Of a stretch of DNA of 64,000 nt, positions 55,510 through 64,000 are shown piece after piece (positions within the stretch are counted from its first letter, which is position 1; the number at the start of each line of letters is the position of its first letter). The position numbers and the translations under genes are program-made. The notes under the pieces were generated by a model. The model made no database searches. It was not told the origin of the DNA and was given only the letters and a program-made list of their open reading frames with translations. Origin of the DNA: Methylobacterium sp. NEAU K (GTDB taxonomy: Bacteria; Pseudomonadota; Alphaproteobacteria; Rhizobiales; Beijerinckiaceae); NCBI RefSeq assembly GCF_030700285.1, contig NZ_JAUYZJ010000002.1:1-64000 (forward strand), in the 5' to 3' direction.

Positions 55510-56436
55510 ATGGCCGAACTCGTCGTCGGGGGCGCCCAGATGGGACCGGTCCAGCGAGCCGACAGCCGAGCGATCGTGGTGGCCCGGATGATCGCGCTGC
55601 TGGAGCGCGCCGCGGCCGCGGGTGTCGAGATGCTGATCTACCCGGAACTGGCGCTCACCACCTTCTTCCCGCGCTGGTACATGGCGGATCCCGTCGAAGC
55701 CGACGCGTTCTTCGAGCGCGAGATGCCGAACGCCGCCACCGCGCCGCTCTTCGCCCGGGCCCGGGAGCTTCGAATCGCGATCAGCTTCGGCTACGCCGAG
55801 CTGACCCCGGAGGGCCGGCGCTTCAACACCGCGATCCTCACCGACCGGGCCGGCCGAATCGTCGGCAAGTACCGCAAGATCCACCTGCCGGGTCACAGCG
55901 AGTACGACCCGGAGCGCAGTCACCAGCATCTCGAGAAGCGCTACTTCGAGCCGGGCGACCTCGGCTTCCCGGTCTGGCGCAACGCGGGCGTCGTGATGGG
56001 CATGGCGATCTGCAACGACCGGCGCTGGCCCGAGACCTACCGCTGCCTCGGCTTGCAGGGCGTCGAACTGGTCGTGATCGGCTACAACACCCCGTCCGTG
56101 AACAGCCTGAAGGGGTCGGAAGGCCTCGAAAGGCGGATGTTCCATTCGGACCTGTCCCTGCAGGCGGGCGCGTACCAGAACGCAACCTACGTGGTCGGCG
56201 TTGCCAAGGCCGGGATCGAAGACGGGCACCGGCTGATGGGCGGCTCGATCATCGTCGATCCCGACGGCGTCGTTCTCGCCCGCGCCGAGACAGAGGACGA
56301 CGAGTTGATCGCGGCGCCGTGCGACTTCGCCGCCTGCGCTTTCGGCAAGAGCACGATCTTCGATTTCGCCCGTCACCGCCGCCCGGAGCATTACGGGCGC
56401 ATCACGGCGCAGACCGGCGCCACCGTGGAGGTCTGA
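55510..56436 (+). CDS. N-carbamoyl-D-amino-acid hydrolase-like (nitrilase superfamily)
   Basis: A 308-aa CN-hydrolase. Catalytic Glu46 (YPELALTT), Lys123 (GKYRKIHLPG) and Cys168 (MAICNDRRWPE) match the triad of Agrobacterium D-carbamoylase (Glu47, Lys127, Cys172), and the loop HSEYDPERSHQHLE is that of the subfamily. It should hydrolyse N-carbamoyl-D-amino acids or another carbamoyl amide. No hydantoinase is nearby. The next gene starts 3-18 nt after the stop. Confidence 0.88.
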   Translation: MAELVVGGAQMGPVQRADSRAIVVARMIALLERAAAAGVEMLIYPELALTTFFPRWYMADPVEADAFFEREMPNAATAPLFARARELRIAISFGYAELTPEGRRFNTAILTDRAGRIVGKYRKIHLPGHSEYDPERSHQHLEKRYFEPGDLGFPVWRNAGVVMGMAICNDRRWPETYRCLGLQGVELVVIGYNTPSVNSLKGSEGLERRMFHSDLSLQAGAYQNATYVVGVAKAGIEDGHRLMGGSIIVDPDGVVLARAETEDDELIAAPCDFAACAFGKSTIFDFARHRRPEHYGRITAQTGATVEV

Positions 56437-56454
56437 GCATTGCGCGGTCTTAGG

Positions 56455-56811
56455 ATGATTTGGACGCTGGTCCTGACCGGACCGGCCTGCGCGCAGGTTC
56501 CGGCCCCGGCGGTACCGACGACGGCGCTGGACGGCTATGCTGAGGCGGCGGCGACCACGATCATCGCCGAGCAGTCCTGCCCCGGCATCCAGGTGAAGGC
56601 CGGGCAGCTCACGACCCTGCGGCTCGCCGCCCGGGTCGGTGCGGCGCAGGAGGCCATCCTGCAGGAGAAGCTGCGGACCCGGGCTTCCCAGGTCCGGCAG
56701 CAGCTCGCCGCGGACGGGCGGGAGGCGTGGTGCGCGCAGGCCCTCGCCGCCTTCGGGCCGCAGGGAAGCGTCGCGAAGGGCATCCTGGCGACCGGCGCAC
56801 CGATCCGCTGA
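56455..56811 (+). CDS. Small exported protein of unknown function
   Basis: A 118-aa protein with a signal peptide-like start (MIWTLVLTGPACAQ). The mature part is Ala-rich and helical, with two cysteines (EQSCPGIQV and AWCAQAL) that may form a disulfide. No family is recognised. ATG 56455 has TTAGG before it; TTG at 56440 is an alternative. It probably shares a transcript with the carbamoylase. Confidence 0.65.
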   Translation: MIWTLVLTGPACAQVPAPAVPTTALDGYAEAAATTIIAEQSCPGIQVKAGQLTTLRLAARVGAAQEAILQEKLRTRASQVRQQLAADGREAWCAQALAAFGPQGSVAKGILATGAPIR

Positions 56812-56822
56812 GCCGTCCAGGA

Positions 56823-56851
56823 TTGACACCGGACGACACGGCCCCTACTGA
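56823..56851 (+). promoter_or_regulatory. Candidate rplU-rpmA promoter
   Basis: TTGACA (56823-56828) and TACTGA (56846-56851) are separated by exactly 17 bp. The transcript would start near 56858, just before a hairpin leader, 132 nt upstream of the rplU ATG. Confidence 0.55.
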
Positions 56852-56861
56852 CCCGCTATGG

Positions 56862-56893
56862 CGCGCGGCCTCCACGATGAGGTCCGCGCGTTT
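56862..56893 (+). promoter_or_regulatory. Hairpin leader before rplU
   Basis: CGCGCGG (56862-56868) pairs with CCGCGCG (56884-56890). A further CCTC/GAGG stem continues inside after a one-base bulge, and TTT follows at 56891-56893. It would be the first structure in the rplU mRNA. It could be an attenuator or an L21-binding leader. Confidence 0.45.
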
Positions 56894-56989
56894 CGCGTTG
56901 TCCGGGCTCCGACCCGTTCAATGACTTCAAACAAGAAGCCGGTCCAGGGGCAGCCGCCCCGGAGGCCGTTCGAGAACACGAGAGCAACG

Positions 56990-57304
56990 ATGTTCGCAGT
57001 CATCAAGACGGGCGGCAAGCAGTACCGCGTCGCCGCCAACGACACCATCACCATCGCCTCCCTGGCCGGCGAGGCCGGTGAATCCGTGACCTTCGGCGAG
57101 GTCCTGCTGTTCGCCGATGGTGCGGGCGCGACGCAGGTCGGCGCGCCGACCCTGTCCGGCATCAGCGTCACGGGCGAGATCGTGAGCCACGGCCGCGACA
57201 AGAAGGTGATCGCCTTCAAGAAGCGCCGCCGCCAGAACTCGCGCCGCAAGCGCGGCCACCGCCAGCACCACACCGTGGTGCGTATCACCGGCATCACCGC
57301 GTGA
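56990..57304 (+). CDS. rplU: 50S ribosomal protein L21
   Basis: A 104-aa ribosomal protein. The opening [13 protein letters not shown] and the basic [19 protein letters not shown] segment (about 75-93) are diagnostic. ATG 56990 gives the standard start. It is followed by rpmA after 64 nt, the usual pair. Confidence 0.97.
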   Translation: MFAVIKTGGKQYRVAANDTITIASLAGEAGESVTFGEVLLFADGAGATQVGAPTLSGISVTGEIVSHGRDKKVIAFKKRRRQNSRRKRGHRQHHTVVRITGITA

Positions 57305-57368
57305 TCGAGCGCGGGCCCCCAGCGAGGCCCGCGATCCGCGCGACACACACGCATTCGGAGCAGATCCC

Positions 57369-57635
57369 ATGGCACACAAGAAAGCAGGCGGCTCGTCCCG
57401 GAACGGCCGCGACTCGGCAGGCCGTCGCCTCGGCGTCAAGAAGTTCGGCTCGGAGGCTGTGATCCCGGGCAACATCATCGTGCGCCAGCGCGGCACCAAA
57501 TGGCATCCCGGCACCAATGTCGGCATGGGCAAGGACCACACGCTGTTCGCGCTGGTACCGGGCCACGTCCGCTTCGAGACGCGCCGCGGGCGCGACTTCG
57601 TAGCAGTGACCCCGCTGGCCGAGGCCGCGGAATAA
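57369..57635 (+). CDS. rpmA: 50S ribosomal protein L27
   Basis: An 88-aa ribosomal protein that reaches the peptidyl-transferase centre. The N-terminus [16 protein letters not shown] is the conserved form and needs no cleavage. [18 protein letters not shown] is also typical. A strong terminator follows. Confidence 0.97.
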   Translation: MAHKKAGGSSRNGRDSAGRRLGVKKFGSEAVIPGNIIVRQRGTKWHPGTNVGMGKDHTLFALVPGHVRFETRRGRDFVAVTPLAEAAE

Positions 57636-57739
57636 AAGGCGGGCGCCCGAGCGGCGAAGCTGGCGTCCCGCCCGGTGTCCCACACCGGACCGGAGACGTC
57701 GATGCCGAGCCCCTGACGGGACGGATCGGACGGAACGCC

Positions 57740-57768
57740 GGGGAGGATGGGACACCATCCTCCCCTTC
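57740..57768 (+). terminator. Terminator of rplU-rpmA
   Basis: GGGGAGGATGG (57740-57750) and CCATCCTCCCC (57755-57765) form a perfect 11-bp stem with a 4-nt loop, followed by TTCGTCG. It lies about 105 nt after rpmA. Confidence 0.75.
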
Positions 57769-57821
57769 GTCGTCTTGAGGCGTCGCCCCGCGAGACGGGT
57801 GCGTCGCCCTGCGAGGGCACG

Positions 57822-58427
57822 ATGTTCCCCGATCTCACCCGTGACGACGTCTTCCGGATCGAGACGCGCCGGCTCTGGCTGCGCTGGCCGACCGCCAAGG
57901 ATGCTCCGGCCATCACGAAGCTCGCGGGCGAGCGAGACGTGGCCGAGATGACCGACCGGATCCCCCATCCCCTCGAGCGGCACGCCGTCGACGCTTTCGT
58001 GCTACGGCTGCGGAGCGCCAACAGCACCGGCACCGGCCTGACCTTGGCGCTCGCCCAGCGGGCGGCCCCGACGAGCCTGATCGGTCTCGTCGAGATCTCA
58101 GGCCACGACGGGGCACCGCGACTGGGCTACTGGCTCGGTCGGCCCTGGTGGGGCGCCGGATTGATGAGTGAGGCGGCGCGGGCCCTCGTCCACGCCTACT
58201 TCGCCTATGCGGGCGGGGAACGGATCGAAGCCTCGGCGCTACCGTCGAACCCGGCTTCGCGTCGTGTCCTGGAGAAGGCCGGCTTCGCGTGGACCGGACG
58301 CGGGCCGCAAGCCTGCCCGGCTCGCGGCGGCGACCGGGAGATGGATCGCTTCGGCCTCGAGCGCGGCGCCTGGGCGGCGGCGGCTGCGGCACTTGTGCCT
58401 GAACCGGAACTCGCGGCTGTTTGGTAA
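57822..58427 (+). CDS. GNAT-family N-acetyltransferase
   Basis: A 201-aa protein of the RimJ/RimL-like group. The beginning [19 protein letters not shown], the middle [23 protein letters not shown] (acetyl-CoA motif A, with the GxGL loop) and [19 protein letters not shown] (motif B) are seen. It may modify ribosomal protein termini, given its position between rpmA and obgE, or another amine. ATG 57822 is preferred over a longer frame. Confidence 0.85.
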   Translation: MFPDLTRDDVFRIETRRLWLRWPTAKDAPAITKLAGERDVAEMTDRIPHPLERHAVDAFVLRLRSANSTGTGLTLALAQRAAPTSLIGLVEISGHDGAPRLGYWLGRPWWGAGLMSEAARALVHAYFAYAGGERIEASALPSNPASRRVLEKAGFAWTGRGPQACPARGGDREMDRFGLERGAWAAAAAALVPEPELAAVW

Positions 58428-58434
58428 ACCATGA

Positions 58435-59580
<1,146 letters not shown>

Positions 59581-59946
59581 GCGACGGGGCGGCCGCTTGT
59601 TGCGCCGTCTCCGCGCGCGCTTACCGCGCCGTTCCGGTAGGTCCTTTTCGAGCATGAGGCTCCTTCAAGGACACTGTGTCATGGTCTCTATCTTTGAGTG
59701 TTCATGACGCAGTCTGAACATCGAGGCCTGTGTTTCAGGATCAGCAACGGGGAGCCCGCCATGCGATCCTGACGCGTGATCGCGTCGGAGGCCGTGATCG
59801 GCGCGCCTGCCCGGACATGCAAAGCCGCCTTCGGAACGGCGCGCCAACCTCTTTGGAGCCGAGGCTCGCGTGCATGCGATTCGGCCGCTGTTCAAGGGCG
59901 CGGTCTTCGTCCAAACCCCGTCGGGAAGCGATTCATTCGAAGAACC
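59581..59946. other. Intergenic region between obgE and proB
   Basis: A 366-bp gap, less GC-rich than its surroundings near 59650-59720. The minus frame at 59665-60078 is a shadow of proB. A short palindrome GACAC-T-GTGTC lies at about 59671-59681. I see no gene. Confidence 0.5.
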
Positions 59947-61062
59947 ATGATCCCAGCCCTCGAAGAATTCCGTCGCGTCGTCATCAAGGTCGGATCGGCG
60001 CTGCTGGTCGACCGCGGCGCCGGCCGGCTGCGCCATGCTTGGCTGGCCGCCTTGGCTGAGGACATCGCCGAACTGCACGGCCGGGGCGTCGACGTGCTGG
60101 TCGTTTCATCGGGTAGCATCGCGCTCGGCCGCACGGTGCTCGGCCTTCCGCCGGGTGTGCTCAGGCTGGAGGAGAGCCAGGGCGCCGCCTCGGTCGGGCA
60201 GATCACCCTGGCCCGGCACTGGGCCGAGGCGCTCGGCCATCACGGCATCGTCGCCGGGCAGATCCTGGTGACGCCGCAGGATACCGAGGAGCGCCGCCGC
60301 TACCTCAACGCCCGGGCGACTGTGCTGAAGCTCCTGGAGATGCGCGCCGTGCCGGTCGTCAACGAGAACGACACGGTGGCGACCTCCGAGATCCGCTACG
60401 GCGACAACGACCGGCTCGCCGCCCGCGTCGCCACGATGATCGACGCCGACGTGCTGGTGCTGTTCTCCGACATCGACGGCTTGTACACCGCGCCGCCCAA
60501 GTCCGACCCGGACGCGCGCCACCTGGCCGTGGTCGAGCGCATCACCCCGGAGATCGAGGCGATGGCCGGTGGCCCCGCCTCGGAATTGTCCCGGGGCGGC
60601 ATGCGCACCAAGGTCGAGGCCGCCAAGATCGCCGCCTCCGGGGGGACCCACCTCGTGATCGCGGACGGGCGCGGCAAGAATCCGCTGAAGGCCGTGCGCG
60701 AGGGTGCACGCTGCACGTGGTTCCTTTCCGGCTCGACGCCGACCGCCGCCCGCAAGACCTGGATCGCCGGCTCCCTGGAGCCGCGCGGGACGCTGACGAT
60801 CGATTCCGGGGCCGCGAAGGCCCTGCTCGGGGGCGCCAGCCTGTTGCCGGTCGGCGTGCGGGCGATCGAAGGCAGCTTCTCGCGGGGGGACGCGGTGATG
60901 ATCCGCGATCCCGACGGCCGCGTGCTCGGCCGCGGCCTGGTCGCCTACGACAGCGCCGAAGCTGCGCTGATCATCGGCCACCCGAGCGCCCGTATACCCG
61001 AATTGCTTAACTATCCGGGTCGGGCCTGGATGGTGCACCGCGATGATCTGGCAATGCTTTAG
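59947..61062 (+). CDS. proB: Glutamate 5-kinase
   Basis: Phosphorylates glutamate in the first step to proline. It has 371 aa, with the kinase domain ([12 protein letters not shown], then the SSGSIALGR loop and [12 protein letters not shown]) and a C-terminal PUA domain (about 280-370, [19 protein letters not shown]). ATG 59947 gives the family start. It precedes proA by 161 nt. Confidence 0.95.
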   Translation: MIPALEEFRRVVIKVGSALLVDRGAGRLRHAWLAALAEDIAELHGRGVDVLVVSSGSIALGRTVLGLPPGVLRLEESQGAASVGQITLARHWAEALGHHGIVAGQILVTPQDTEERRRYLNARATVLKLLEMRAVPVVNENDTVATSEIRYGDNDRLAARVATMIDADVLVLFSDIDGLYTAPPKSDPDARHLAVVERITPEIEAMAGGPASELSRGGMRTKVEAAKIAASGGTHLVIADGRGKNPLKAVREGARCTWFLSGSTPTAARKTWIAGSLEPRGTLTIDSGAAKALLGGASLLPVGVRAIEGSFSRGDAVMIRDPDGRVLGRGLVAYDSAEAALIIGHPSARIPELLNYPGRAWMVHRDDLAML

Positions 61063-61223
61063 CCAGAATCGATTCTCATCAATTGTTTCGAGATCTCGCA
61101 GGACGCGATCTTTGTCACGAGCCGCGGGCGGCCACGCTTGTCGTCTCGTCGCACGATGTGCAAATACCGCTCACACCCATGTCGGGCCGGACCAGTGGCC
61201 CCCGAGAATCCGAGGACGCCAGC

Positions 61224-62522
61224 GTGCCCGTCCTGAACCTGAGATCCGACTTCGCCGAGGCCGAGACCCTGCCGGAGCAGATGGCGGCGATCGGCCGCCG
61301 CGCCCGCTCGGCCGCGCGCCGCATGGCCATCGCCTCGGCTCAGACCAAGGACAAGGCCCTCCGGCTGATCGCTGAACGCCTGCGGGCGAATGCCGACGAG
61401 ATTCTGAGCGCGAACGCGCGCGACGTCGCGGCTGCCGGTCAGGCCGGCCAGACCGCCGCGTTGGTCGATCGGCTCACGCTCGATCCCGGCCGCCTCGCCG
61501 CTATGGCCGACGCCGTCGACAAGGTCGGTTCGCTGGCCGACCCGGTCGGCCGACAGCTCGCCGCTCTGGAGCGTCCGAACGGCCTGCTGATCGAGCGCAT
61601 CGCGGTGCCGCTCGGCGTGATCGGCGTGATCTTCGAGTCCCGCCCCAACGTCACCGCGGATGCCGGTGCGCTCTGCCTCAAGGCCGGAAACGCCGCGATC
61701 CTGCGGGCCGGATCCGACAGCCACCGCAGCGCCCTGGCCATCGCCAAGGCGATGAGCGAGGGTCTGGTGGAGGCGGGCCTTCCGGCCGACGCGATCCAGC
61801 TGGTGCCGACCCGGGACCGGGCTGCGGTCGGATTGATGCTGACGGGCCTCGACGGCTGCGTCGACGTGATCGTGCCCCGGGGCGGGCGCGGCTTGGTCGA
61901 GCGCGTCCAGGCCGAGGCCCGGATCCCGGTCTTCGCCCATCTCGACGGCATCAACCACGTCTATGTCGCGGCCGGGGCGGAGCTTGATATGGCGCGCCGC
62001 GTGCTGCTCAACAGCAAGATGCGCAGGACCAGCGTCTGCGGCGCCGCCGAGACTCTGCTGGTCGACCGCGCCTGCGCGGCGACGCACTTGGCGCCCCTGG
62101 TCCACGCGCTGCTCGATGCCGGCTGCGCCGTGCGCGGCGACGCCTCGACCCGGGCGGTCGACCCGCGGGTGACCCCTGCCTCGGAGGCCGATTGGCACAC
62201 CGAGTATCTCGACGCGGTCATTGCGGTGCGCGTCGTCGACGGGATCGATGCGGCGATCGAGCATATCGAGACCTACGGCTCGCATCACACTGATGCGATC
62301 ATCACGGCGAATCGGGCGGAGGCGTCGCGCTTCCTCGCGGAGGTCGATTCGGCGATCGTCACCCACAACGCCTCGACCCAGTTCGCCGATGGCGGTGAGT
62401 TCGGCTTCGGGTCCGAGATCGGCATCGCCACGGGGCGTATGCACGCCCGCGGGCCCGTAGGGGTCGAGCAGCTGACCACTTTCAAGTACCGCGTCCACGG
62501 CAGCGGCCAGATCCGTCCGTGA
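61224..62522 (+). CDS. proA: Glutamate-5-semialdehyde dehydrogenase (gamma-glutamyl phosphate reductase)
   Basis: Reduces glutamyl 5-phosphate for proline synthesis. It has 432 aa. The aldehyde-dehydrogenase-like fold shows [11 protein letters not shown], the catalytic Cys in [11 protein letters not shown], and the C-terminal [22 protein letters not shown] chose GTG 61224, which has GAGGAC 9-14 nt upstream; ATG 61179 has no Shine-Dalgarno. ProB and ProA work as a complex. nadD follows directly. Confidence 0.94.
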   Translation: MPVLNLRSDFAEAETLPEQMAAIGRRARSAARRMAIASAQTKDKALRLIAERLRANADEILSANARDVAAAGQAGQTAALVDRLTLDPGRLAAMADAVDKVGSLADPVGRQLAALERPNGLLIERIAVPLGVIGVIFESRPNVTADAGALCLKAGNAAILRAGSDSHRSALAIAKAMSEGLVEAGLPADAIQLVPTRDRAAVGLMLTGLDGCVDVIVPRGGRGLVERVQAEARIPVFAHLDGINHVYVAAGAELDMARRVLLNSKMRRTSVCGAAETLLVDRACAATHLAPLVHALLDAGCAVRGDASTRAVDPRVTPASEADWHTEYLDAVIAVRVVDGIDAAIEHIETYGSHHTDAIITANRAEASRFLAEVDSAIVTHNASTQFADGGEFGFGSEIGIATGRMHARGPVGVEQLTTFKYRVHGSGQIRP

Positions 62523-62541
62523 ACGTTGCCAAAGTCCCGGC

Positions 62542-63216
62542 GTGCGGCTGATCCTGCCGCCGAGCGCCCCCGGCATGCGGATCGGCCTCTACGGCGGATC
62601 CTTCAATCCCGCCCATCTCGGCCACCGGCACGTCACCCTGACGGCGCTGCGGCGGCTCGGGCTGGATCGGGTATGGTGGCTCGTGAGCCCGGGCAATCCG
62701 CTCAAGAGCCGGAGCGCGCTGCCGCCCGTGGAGGCGCGCTGCGCCCAGGCCCGGGAAATCGCCCGTCACCCCCGCATCGCCGTCACCGGCGTCGAGGCGG
62801 CGCTGGGCGTGCGCTTCACGGTCCAGACCCTGCGCTACCTGACGAGGCGCTGCCCCGGCGTGCGATTCGTCTGGATCATGGGGGCTGACTCCCTCGACAA
62901 TTTCCACCGCTGGAAAGGCTTCGCCGAGATCGCCCGTCTCCTGCCGATCGCGGTCATCGACCGGCCCGGCTTCACGATGGCGCCGCTGAGCGCCCGGGCC
63001 GCCCACCGGCTGGCAGGGGCGAGGGTTGCCGAATCGGGCGCCCGGGCTCTGGCGACGCGCGCACCGCCGGCGTGGACGTTCCTGCACGGGCCCCGATCAC
63101 CCCTGTCCTCGACGGCGATCCGCAACGGTCAGCGCGGAACGCGTCTCCGGCCGGACCCCATGCAGTTGCAATCGACGCACGATGTCGCCAATTTCATACT
63201 GGTTCGCGAGGCCTGA
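62542..63216 (+). CDS. nadD: Nicotinate-nucleotide adenylyltransferase
   Basis: Makes nicotinic acid adenine dinucleotide from nicotinate mononucleotide and ATP. It has 224 aa. The nucleotidyl motif GLYGGSFNPAHLGH (about 14-27) and the C-terminal SSTAIRNGQR are clear. The start is GTG at 62542; ATG 62575 would begin just before the motif and is possible. It shares its frame with rsfS, 33 nt further on. Confidence 0.93.
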   Translation: MRLILPPSAPGMRIGLYGGSFNPAHLGHRHVTLTALRRLGLDRVWWLVSPGNPLKSRSALPPVEARCAQAREIARHPRIAVTGVEAALGVRFTVQTLRYLTRRCPGVRFVWIMGADSLDNFHRWKGFAEIARLLPIAVIDRPGFTMAPLSARAAHRLAGARVAESGARALATRAPPAWTFLHGPRSPLSSTAIRNGQRGTRLRPDPMQLQSTHDVANFILVREA

Positions 63217-63249
63217 CCGGTCGTCGCGACATCACGAGGAATCAGGACG

Positions 63250-63663
63250 CTGCCCGAGACCATTCGCACGGAGACCATCCGCACCACTGCCCCCGCTCCG
63301 GACGATGCCGGCTTTGCCCGCTCGGACGACCTGAAGGCTCTCGCCCTCGGCTGTCTCGACGAGATGAAGGCCGAGGAGACCATCGCGATCGACCTCGCCG
63401 GCAAGACCTCGCTCGCCGACACCATGATCATCGCGTCGGGCCGGTCGCAGCGTCACGTCGGCTCGATCGCCGACAAGATCATCCAGGAGATGAAAAGCCG
63501 CGGCTTCGGCAACGCTCGGGTCGAGGGCCTGCCGGCCTGTGACTGGGTTCTGATCGATGCTGGCGACGTGCTCGTGCACATCTTCCGTCCGGAGGTGCGC
63601 GGCTTCTACAATCTCGAGAAGATGTGGGGCGCCGATCGTCCGGTGGGGCTCGCGGCCGGCTAG
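63250..63663 (+). CDS. rsfS: Ribosomal silencing factor RsfS, with non-standard start
   Basis: RsfS binds L14 and stops the 50S subunit from joining the 30S subunit under starvation. The family core is AEETIAIDLAGKTSLADTMI, then IIASGRSQRHV, the CDWVLIDAGDVLVHIF stretch and FYNLEKMWG. An ATG exists only at 63364, but the conserved helix before it (LKALALGCLDEMKAEE) lies upstream. No ATG, GTG or TTG is in frame back to the nadD stop. The CTG at 63250 lies 9 nt after GAGGA (63236-63240) and would give 137 aa. Start choice is an inference. Confidence 0.8.
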   Translation: MPETIRTETIRTTAPAPDDAGFARSDDLKALALGCLDEMKAEETIAIDLAGKTSLADTMIIASGRSQRHVGSIADKIIQEMKSRGFGNARVEGLPACDWVLIDAGDVLVHIFRPEVRGFYNLEKMWGADRPVGLAAG

Positions 63664-63674
63664 CGTCCTAGGAA

Positions 63675-64000
63675 TTGCGCCTCGTCCTGGCAGCGATCGG
63701 ACGGCTGAAGGCCGGCCCGGAGCGTGAACTCGCATCACGATATCGCGACCGCGCCGCACAGTTGGGTCGCGGCCTCGGCTTTACAGCCTGCGACAGCGTG
63801 GAGATCGCTGAATCCCGGGCCCGCCGGGCGCCGGATCGCTGTTCCGAGGAGGCAGCCTCGCTCCTCGCCCATCTCCCGCCAGGCGGAATCCTGGTAGCCT
63901 ACGATGAGCGGGGACGGTCCGACATCCGCAGCGAGGCCCTGGCCGGACGTGTCGCCGGATGGCGGGACGCCGGGCGGCCGGCGCTGGTGGTGGCAATCGG
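63675..64000 (+). CDS. rlmH: 23S rRNA (pseudouridine1915-N3)-methyltransferase RlmH (3' end outside window)
   Basis: A SPOUT methyltransferase acting on the 70S ribosome. Translating from TTG at 63675 gives RLVLAAIGRLKAGPERELASRY, which is the family start. SEEAASLLAHLPPGGILVAYDERGR and LVVAIG at the window end are also conserved. The SAM knot at the C-terminus is cut off. TTG has AGGA at 63670-63673, rather close. It follows rsfS by 11 nt. Confidence 0.9.
   Translation, partial: MRLVLAAIGRLKAGPERELASRYRDRAAQLGRGLGFTACDSVEIAESRARRAPDRCSEEAASLLAHLPPGGILVAYDERGRSDIRSEALAGRVAGWRDAGRPALVVAI

Noticed and set aside
59665..60078. A minus-strand 137-codon frame between obgE and proB
   Set aside because: It runs antisense into the proB start and has no family-like segment.

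Overview
The window is about 69-70 % GC, densely coded on both strands and has no rRNA, tRNA, CRISPR or intact insertion sequence that I can see. The gene families point to an alphaproteobacterium of the Rhizobiales, most likely Methylobacterium or a close relative: a GapR-type DUF2312 protein, DUF1244, DUF4164 and DUF4167 proteins, a two-domain cold-shock protein, a cysteine-free L36, and a gap-pgk-fba string followed by a ThiE-like gene. The genus is an inference from gene content, not from a marker search. Most of the window is ordinary chromosomal housekeeping DNA.

Region by region. 1-965: GDP-mannose dehydratase, cut by the window edge. 1169-8637: a malonate-use island with malonate decarboxylase genes mdcA-C-D-E-G-H on the minus strand, diverging from the malonate transporter madLM and a GntR regulator on the plus strand. 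8634-9366: zapA and a DUF4164 protein. 9817-15932: lower glycolysis (gap, a coiled-coil membrane protein, pgk, fba), a ThiE-like protein and a Sel1-repeat protein. 15937-19546: cupin, AhpD-like, DUF779 and an ExaC/AldB-type aldehyde dehydrogenase. 19904-22550: a PepSY/DUF3325/DUF3649 membrane set and a short outer-membrane-like protein. 22647-26942: cold-shock protein, response regulator, Ppx/GppA, RlmE and an unrecognised conserved protein. 27044-35504: DUF4167 protein, prmC-prfA, ptsP, lysC and ubiG. 35552-43989: YbhB-like, PAS, L36, TPR, hydrolase, pyruvate kinase, DUF1036, glycerate 2-kinase, formylglutamate amidohydrolase, DUF1244 and GapR. 44079-50690: a secreted phosphoesterase, asd and three exported or anchored proteins of unknown role. 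50780-54666: alkB-gpmA-dapB, bacterioferritin and its ferredoxin, and ruvA. 54804-64000: YceI, a carbamoylase, rplU-rpmA, a GNAT acetyltransferase, obgE, proB-proA, nadD, rsfS and the start of rlmH.

The pathways connect. gap, pgk, gpmA, pyk and the glycerate kinase give most of the lower C3 route. lysC, asd and dapB are the shared steps to lysine and diaminopimelate. proB and proA lead to proline. obgE, rplU, rpmA, rsfS, rlmH, rlmE, prmC and prfA are ribosome assembly or translation genes. The mdc/mad set should import malonate and convert it to acetate and CO2, or feed acetyl units, under GntR control.

I do not see a clear new defence or mobile system. The points most worth a second look are the rsfS start (no standard start codon in the expected place, but a well-spaced CTG), the Arg-Gln-Asp repeat tract in the DUF4167 protein, the divergent mdc/mad control region, the absence of mdcB, a ThiE-like protein lacking the usual substrate motifs, a hairpin leader before rplU, and two 15-bp copies of what may be a dispersed repeat.
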